Shown: positions 5,537-9,035 of the stretch, one piece after another | Numbering within the stretch: the stretch's first letter is position 1 | Layout of the letters: the number at the start of each line of letters is the position of its first letter | Origin: JAENVU01 sp031430375 | Lineage (GTDB): Bacteria > Actinomycetota > Acidimicrobiia > IMCC26256 > JAENVU01 | Direction of reading: 5' to 3' | Assembly (NCBI GenBank): GCA_031430375.1 | Contig: JANPBJ010000249.1 | Location: 1-9,035, forward strand | DNA length: 9,035 bases | The notes under the pieces: model-generated | What the model saw: only the letters and a program-made list of their open reading frames with translations | What the model was told of the DNA's origin: nothing | Databases searched by the model: none | Position numbers and translations under genes: made by a program

Positions 5537-6217
5537 ATGACGTGGCGTATTGACGACCTCGCCCGCGAGGCAGACACCACAGTCGACACCATCCGCTTCT
5601 ACCAGCGGGAGGGGCTCCTCCCCGCCGGCGTACGGGTGGGCCGCACCAAGCACTACGAGGCTGCGCACCTTGACCGTATTCAGCAGATCCGAGATCTCCA
5701 GGCGCGCCGATTTTCCCTCGCCGCCATCAAGGCCCTACTCACCTCCGACCGCCAGGACCTTGTCGACGGGATCTTCGCGGGAGAGGGCGGACTCTCCTAT
5801 TCCTTACCGGACCTCGAGGAACGATCGGCGCTGACCACCGAGTTACTCACCCGTCTGCGGACCGTCGGGCTCTTGCCCGACCCGGACGAGTTCGGTCGGG
5901 CCGCCTATGACTCCACTGATCTCGACATGCTGCGGGCGACTGCCGAGCTTCGCCGTCTCGGCCTGCCCGACGATGTACTGGTGGAACTCGCGTCCATCTA
6001 CGTCGACGGGGTGGAGGCGATGCAGCGCCAAGTACTCGAACTGTTCTCCGGCTCCCGTGGTCGTGTGTGGGACCCTGCAGAACTTGCTGCGTTCCAACTG
6101 CAAGCCGCGTCGTCCGCAGGCCAACTGCTCCCGCTCGTGACGCGCATCGTCGACTACGTCCATCAACGCACCTTGCAACGCCTCACCCTCGGGGCCATCG
6201 AACGTAGGGAGCAGTAG
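5537..6217 (+). CDS. MerR family transcriptional regulator with a second MerR-like unit
   Basis: This 226-residue protein starts at ATG 5537, with AAAGGGG at 5524-5530 as a good ribosome binding site. Residues 3-70 are a standard MerR winged helix-turn-helix: RIDDLAREADTTVDTIRFYQ (4-23), EGLLPAG, the wing with HYEAAHLDRI and a following FSLAAIKALL helix. Residues about 87-153 repeat the same plan: YSLPDLEERSALTTELLTRL (88-107), VGLLPDP, YDSTDLDMLRATAEL and GLPDDVLVEL. The C-terminal 70 residues are helical. No cysteine is present in the chain, so it does not sense metals or oxidants by the usual thiol chemistry; a ligand is not predictable. The gene is divergent from the 50-residue ORF, with repeated half-sites in between, and convergent with the amidohydrolase gene 44 bases on. 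Autoregulation and control of the small gene are the natural guess. Confidence 0.93.
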   Translation: MTWRIDDLAREADTTVDTIRFYQREGLLPAGVRVGRTKHYEAAHLDRIQQIRDLQARRFSLAAIKALLTSDRQDLVDGIFAGEGGLSYSLPDLEERSALTTELLTRLRTVGLLPDPDEFGRAAYDSTDLDMLRATAELRRLGLPDDVLVELASIYVDGVEAMQRQVLELFSGSRGRVWDPAELAAFQLQAASSAGQLLPLVTRIVDYVHQRTLQRLTLGAIERREQ

Positions 6218-6261
6218 CCGGTCGAGCGCCCGCCCCTGCACACCCGATGGCGCGGCGATGC

Positions 6262-7422
6262 CTAGATGTTCCAGATGCGACAGGCGTTGCCGCCCGCGAT
6301 CTTCGCTTTCTCGTCGGCTGGAAGGTGATTCATGGTCTCTTCGATCACCTTCCGGGAATACGGCCAGTCGTTGCCGTGGTGTGGGTAGTCGCTTGACCAC
6401 ATCATGTTCTCCACCCCCACCTGGTGGCGCAACGCGATGCCGGAGCGATCGGTGATGAACGTGGCCGCGTTGTTCTGGTACCAGTAGTACGACGGCGGGT
6501 GGTTGATCGGCAGATCACCCCAGCCGCGGTTGCGCCAGTAGCGATCGTCCAGACATTCGATGAAGTGCGGCAGCCAGCCAACACCCGTTTCGATCCAGCA
6601 CACCTGGAGTTCCGGGAAGCGGTCGAAGACGCCGGTGAAGAGCATCGACGTGATGTTGCCGGCCGCCATCGAGAACACGTGACTCATCCCGCCGATGGCC
6701 TTCGCGCGGGTGGCTTCGCTGCTCATGTCGTACAGGGCGTTGCCGGCCTTCGCGGCGGCCTTGCGGCCCGCGGCGCGTTGCTTCCGACTGATGATGTTGA
6801 TGTGGATCGAGACGGGGAGACCTTCGTCCACGGCCGCGGCCCAGAACGCGTCGTCGTCTCTCGACAACATGCCACTCCCCGACGGCCAGTTCGAGATGAG
6901 CACTCCCTTCGCGCCCCGCGCCTTTGCCTTGCGGATCCCGTCCACCGCGACATCGATCCCCAGTGAAGGAATCTGGGCCAGCCCAATCAAACGGGTCGGG
7001 TCAGGCGCGCAGAACTCTTCGAAGAGGAAGTTGTTGTAGGCCTCAACGCCCGCGAGCACGAAGTCGTCATCGTCGTCGCCCAAGAAGTGACTCATCGTGC
7101 GTTGGGGTGGGAACAACACCTCGGCGTTCACACCGTCGATGTCCATGTCCTCAAGCCGCGCTGCGCCGTTGTAGCAACCGGTGCGCGCTTCCTCGTAGGT
7201 GACGCCGAACCAACGGAACTCGTCGAAGGGCATCCCCGGCGTCGCGGTCAGACCGATCGGATCCGGATCGCCGCCCACGCCGGTAAGCCACGCGTCGCCA
7301 CCCTGCGAATCCTTGACCAGCTTCGGCGCCTTCTCTTGGTACTGCTCCGGCAACCAATTCTTCCAGATGTCCGGTGGTTCGAGAATGTGGCAATCGGCGT
7401 CGACAATGCGATCTTCGGCCAT
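6262..7422 (-). CDS. Amidohydrolase_2 family metal-dependent hydrolase (ACMSD-like TIM barrel)
   Basis: The gene reads from ATG (complement of 7420-7422) to TAG (complement of 6262-6264), 386 residues, normal for the family. AGAGGA (complement of 7433-7438) lies 10 bases upstream. The N-terminal metal motif is IVDADCHILEPPDIW (6-20), with Asp10, His12 and Glu15. His207 in SIHINI lies on a later strand. GVFDRFPELQVCWIETGVGW (264-283) is a conserved block, and MWSSDYPHHG (341-350) carries the catalytic Asp345. No signal peptide is seen. Members hydrolyse or decarboxylate small carboxylated rings and related compounds using one divalent metal; many actinobacterial paralogues are uncharacterised. 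The substrate cannot be deduced. The acidic run GDDDDD (115-120) is unusual but sits in a loop. It is divergent from the CoA-transferase gene, with a dyad between them, so the two may be co-regulated and act in one catabolic route. Confidence 0.94.
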   Translation of the reverse strand: MAEDRIVDADCHILEPPDIWKNWLPEQYQEKAPKLVKDSQGGDAWLTGVGGDPDPIGLTATPGMPFDEFRWFGVTYEEARTGCYNGAARLEDMDIDGVNAEVLFPPQRTMSHFLGDDDDDFVLAGVEAYNNFLFEEFCAPDPTRLIGLAQIPSLGIDVAVDGIRKAKARGAKGVLISNWPSGSGMLSRDDDAFWAAAVDEGLPVSIHINIISRKQRAAGRKAAAKAGNALYDMSSEATRAKAIGGMSHVFSMAAGNITSMLFTGVFDRFPELQVCWIETGVGWLPHFIECLDDRYWRNRGWGDLPINHPPSYYWYQNNAATFITDRSGIALRHQVGVENMMWSSDYPHHGNDWPYSRKVIEETMNHLPADEKAKIAGGNACRIWNI

Positions 7423-7456
7423 GGGTCTTTGGTCCTCTCGGGCGGGCGAGACCCCA

Positions 7457-7484
7457 AGAGTACGCTGACATCGGTGTCAGGCAA
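7457..7484 (-). promoter_or_regulatory. Possible promoter of the amidohydrolase gene
   Basis: On the - strand, TTGCCT (complement of 7479-7484) and TACTCT (complement of 7457-7462) have a 16-base spacer, with 4 and 3 of 6 matches to consensus. The dyad at 7465-7480 fills the spacer, where a repressor would block polymerase. Box quality is poor, so this is tentative. Confidence 0.3.
7465..7480. promoter_or_regulatory. Palindromic operator candidate between divergent catabolic genes
   Basis: CTGACA (7465-7470) and TGTCAG (7475-7480) form a perfect 6-base inverted repeat around TCGG. Short spaced palindromes of this size are typical of TetR- or GntR-type regulators in fatty-acid and steroid catabolism. 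No TetR or GntR gene lies in the window, so the regulator would be encoded elsewhere. Its position between two divergent starts suggests shared control. Confidence 0.55.
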
Positions 7485-7506
7485 AGTCCCGGAGAGCCCG
7501 TCAACA

Positions 7507-9035
7507 TTGCTCAGTGGCATAGTGGTCGCAGATCTGACCGCCGAACCCGGCGCTATGGCCCCCCGGATGCTCGCGGATCTCGGGGCCGACGTGGTTCGGG
7601 TCACACCGGCCGCCGGTGATCCCCTGGCCGACCTTCCCTTTCGGCATAGGGCGTGGACATTGCGCTCCACCCGGTTGGCAGTCTCCGGCCCCCACGATGC
7701 CGCGCTTGATTCCCTGCTCGCGCGGTCCCACGTGGTGATCGACACTCCCCGCTCGCCCTCTGCGTGGTCGCTCGATCCTGTCCGTGCGCCCCGCGCCGTG
7801 TGGGTAAGCCTCACTCCATTCGGGCTCGACGGCCCGCGCGCACACTGGCGAGCATCGGACCTCGGCGTGATGGCGGCGAGCGGAAATATGTATTGCACCG
7901 GCGACCCGGACCGCGCGCCGGTGCGACCATCGGAGCCGGCCGCCTACGCGCACGCCGCAGCCGAGACTGCGTTCGCCGCACTCACCGGCCTCGCGAGTGG
8001 CCGCCCGCAACGCATCGACGTCTCGATGCAGGAGGTGGTCGCGGTTGCGAACATGACCACACCATCGCGATTCCCGGTCACGGGATTCCGGGGGACGCGG
8101 CGTGGCGCGAACATCGGCAAGACGAGAGAGATCTGGCCCACCCTCGACGGCTTCGTTTCGTTCGGCCTGCGCGGCGGCAAGGCACGCATTCCCAGCCTCG
8201 AAATCCTCACCCGTCTCGTCAATACCGACGCACTGCGGAAGGTGGATTGGTCGACGTTCTCCCCCAATACCGCGAGCGACGACACCCTGCGCGCGATCGA
8301 GGCCGATGTGGCCGCGTACTTTGCGCAGCAGACGATGTCCGAGCTCTACGACATCGCGTGCGAAAACAACCTGATGCTCGCCCCCATCAACTCCCCGGCG
8401 GAGATCCTCGCGAGCGCCCAGCTCGGAGCGCGCAGCTTCTTCACGACCACCGACGGACCCTGCATGCCCGGCTCGTTCGTGACGGTCCGTTCGGGCCCGG
8501 TGGTGGCTCGTCTCGCGCCGCACCCGAACTCCAGCCACGCCGGCCAGGCCGCGGGCAACGGCGCGTGGTCGGGTGTCAACATCATCGAGCTCGGAAGCGG
8601 CGCGGCCGGCCCCATTTCCACGCGCTACTTCGCCGAACACGGCGCCACCGTGCTGCGCATCGAATCGAAGAGCCGCCCGGACTTCTTGCGGGTCTACGCA
8701 CTCGGCCCCAACAACCCCCACGGCCTCGAGGGTTCGTCGATGTTCGACGGCCTGAACCCGACCAAGCGCGACGTCCTGTTCAACCTCAAGCACCCCAAGG
8801 CTGTCGAACTCGTTCGGCGCCTCGTCGTGGAATGGGCTGACGCGGTTGCCGAGAACTTCGCGCCGCGAGCCATGAAGGGGTTTGGGCTCGATTACGACTC
8901 ACTCGTTGCCCACAAGGCCGACCTGGTGATGGTGAGTGCGTGCCTCAACGGTCAGACCGGGCCCCACAAGAACTATCCCGGCTTCGGTGGTCAGGGCTCT
9001 GCGCTCGCGGGCTACAACTTCCTCACCGGCTGGCC
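7507..9035 (+). CDS. Class III CoA-transferase (CaiB/BaiF), tandem two-domain form, 3' partial
   Basis: The frame is open from before 7441 to the window end without a stop, giving 509 residues from the chosen start. I chose TTG 7507, with GGAGAG at 7491-7496, because it gives MLSGIVVADLT, the usual family opening. GTG 7522 is an alternative; GTG 7474 falls inside the operator palindrome and is unlikely. Domain 1 (about 4-345) has LADLGADVVRV, a shortened segment where the NxxKRS block normally sits, FGLDGPRAHWRASDLG, and QRIDVSMQE, whose Asp171 matches the acyl-carrying Asp of the family. Domain 2 starts near residue 357 with NIIELGSGAAGPISTRYFAE and continues through LNPTKRDVLFNLKHP to SACLNGQTGPH before the sequence ends. 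These enzymes move CoA between carboxylic acids through an aspartyl-CoA thioester. Tandem forms of about 750-800 residues occur in actinobacterial lipid and steroid catabolism. Donor and acceptor are unknown, and whether domain 2 has its Asp lies outside the window. Confidence 0.93.
   Translation, partial: MLSGIVVADLTAEPGAMAPRMLADLGADVVRVTPAAGDPLADLPFRHRAWTLRSTRLAVSGPHDAALDSLLARSHVVIDTPRSPSAWSLDPVRAPRAVWVSLTPFGLDGPRAHWRASDLGVMAASGNMYCTGDPDRAPVRPSEPAAYAHAAAETAFAALTGLASGRPQRIDVSMQEVVAVANMTTPSRFPVTGFRGTRRGANIGKTREIWPTLDGFVSFGLRGGKARIPSLEILTRLVNTDALRKVDWSTFSPNTASDDTLRAIEADVAAYFAQQTMSELYDIACENNLMLAPINSPAEILASAQLGARSFFTTTDGPCMPGSFVTVRSGPVVARLAPHPNSSHAGQAAGNGAWSGVNIIELGSGAAGPISTRYFAEHGATVLRIESKSRPDFLRVYALGPNNPHGLEGSSMFDGLNPTKRDVLFNLKHPKAVELVRRLVVEWADAVAENFAPRAMKGFGLDYDSLVAHKADLVMVSACLNGQTGPHKNYPGFGGQGSALAGYNFLTGW

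Noticed and set aside
6218..6261. Possible bidirectional terminator between the MerR and amidohydrolase genes
   Set aside because: The 44 bases are GC-rich but I find no convincing stem with a T-run on either strand.
7474..7506. GTG 7474 as start of the CoA-transferase
   Set aside because: It lies within the 7465-7480 palindrome, lacks a ribosome binding site and adds residues not typical of the family.
7501..8793. Long - strand open frame of 430 codons
   Set aside because: It lies antisense to the CoA-transferase, whose protein has clear family motifs throughout. The - strand product is Arg/His/Gly-rich with no recognisable domain, as expected opposite a GC-rich gene.
7764..8840. + strand open frame of 358 codons
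   Set aside because: It is a shifted-frame shadow of the CoA-transferase; the product is Arg/Pro-rich and unlike any family.

Overview
The window is GC-rich, densely packed bacterial DNA with strongly GC-biased third codon positions. The gene content points to an actinobacterial-type genome: NDP-forming acyl-CoA synthetase, crotonase, SCP-x/Ltp-like thiolase homologue with a DUF35 partner, tandem class III CoA-transferase and Amidohydrolase_2 protein. An Acidimicrobiia-like or mycobacteria-like degrader is my guess; no rRNA or marker gene is present to prove it. I see no tRNA, rRNA, insertion sequence, CRISPR array or phage gene.

Region 1 (1-4039, + strand) is a tight four-gene operon. It encodes the C-terminal three quarters of an NDP-forming acyl-CoA synthetase, a crotonase-fold protein, a thiolase-like Ltp-family protein without the thiolase nucleophile, and a small DUF35 zinc-ribbon/OB-fold protein. 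Genes 1/2 and 3/4 overlap by ATGA; genes 2/3 are 10 bases apart. A coherent but unproven reading is CoA activation of an acid, double-bond chemistry on the thioester, then C-C bond cleavage by an Ltp-DUF35 retro-aldolase like the one that removes steroid side chains.

Region 2 (4036-5230) has a MarR-type repressor on the - strand, ending inside the stop codon of the DUF35 gene, and a divergent cytoplasmic YceI-family gene on the + strand. Their shared 103-base spacer carries a perfect 8-base inverted repeat lying on a candidate yceI promoter. A strong intrinsic terminator follows yceI.

Region 3 (5231-6217) holds a likely overlooked 50-codon gene on the - strand (5280-5432) with a TTGACA promoter and a good ribosome binding site. 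It is divergent from a MerR-family regulator that seems to contain two tandem MerR-type helix-turn-helix units. Repeated CTCGGT/ACTGAG half-sites lie over the small gene's promoter.

Region 4 (6262-9035) has an Amidohydrolase_2 metal-dependent hydrolase on the - strand, divergent from a large class III (CaiB/BaiF) CoA-transferase running off the right end. The transferase holds one complete domain with its catalytic Asp and the start of a second. A perfect 6+6 dyad (7465-7480) sits between these genes and may co-regulate them. Overall the window reads as CoA-thioester catabolism of an unidentified carboxylic acid with locally encoded regulators.
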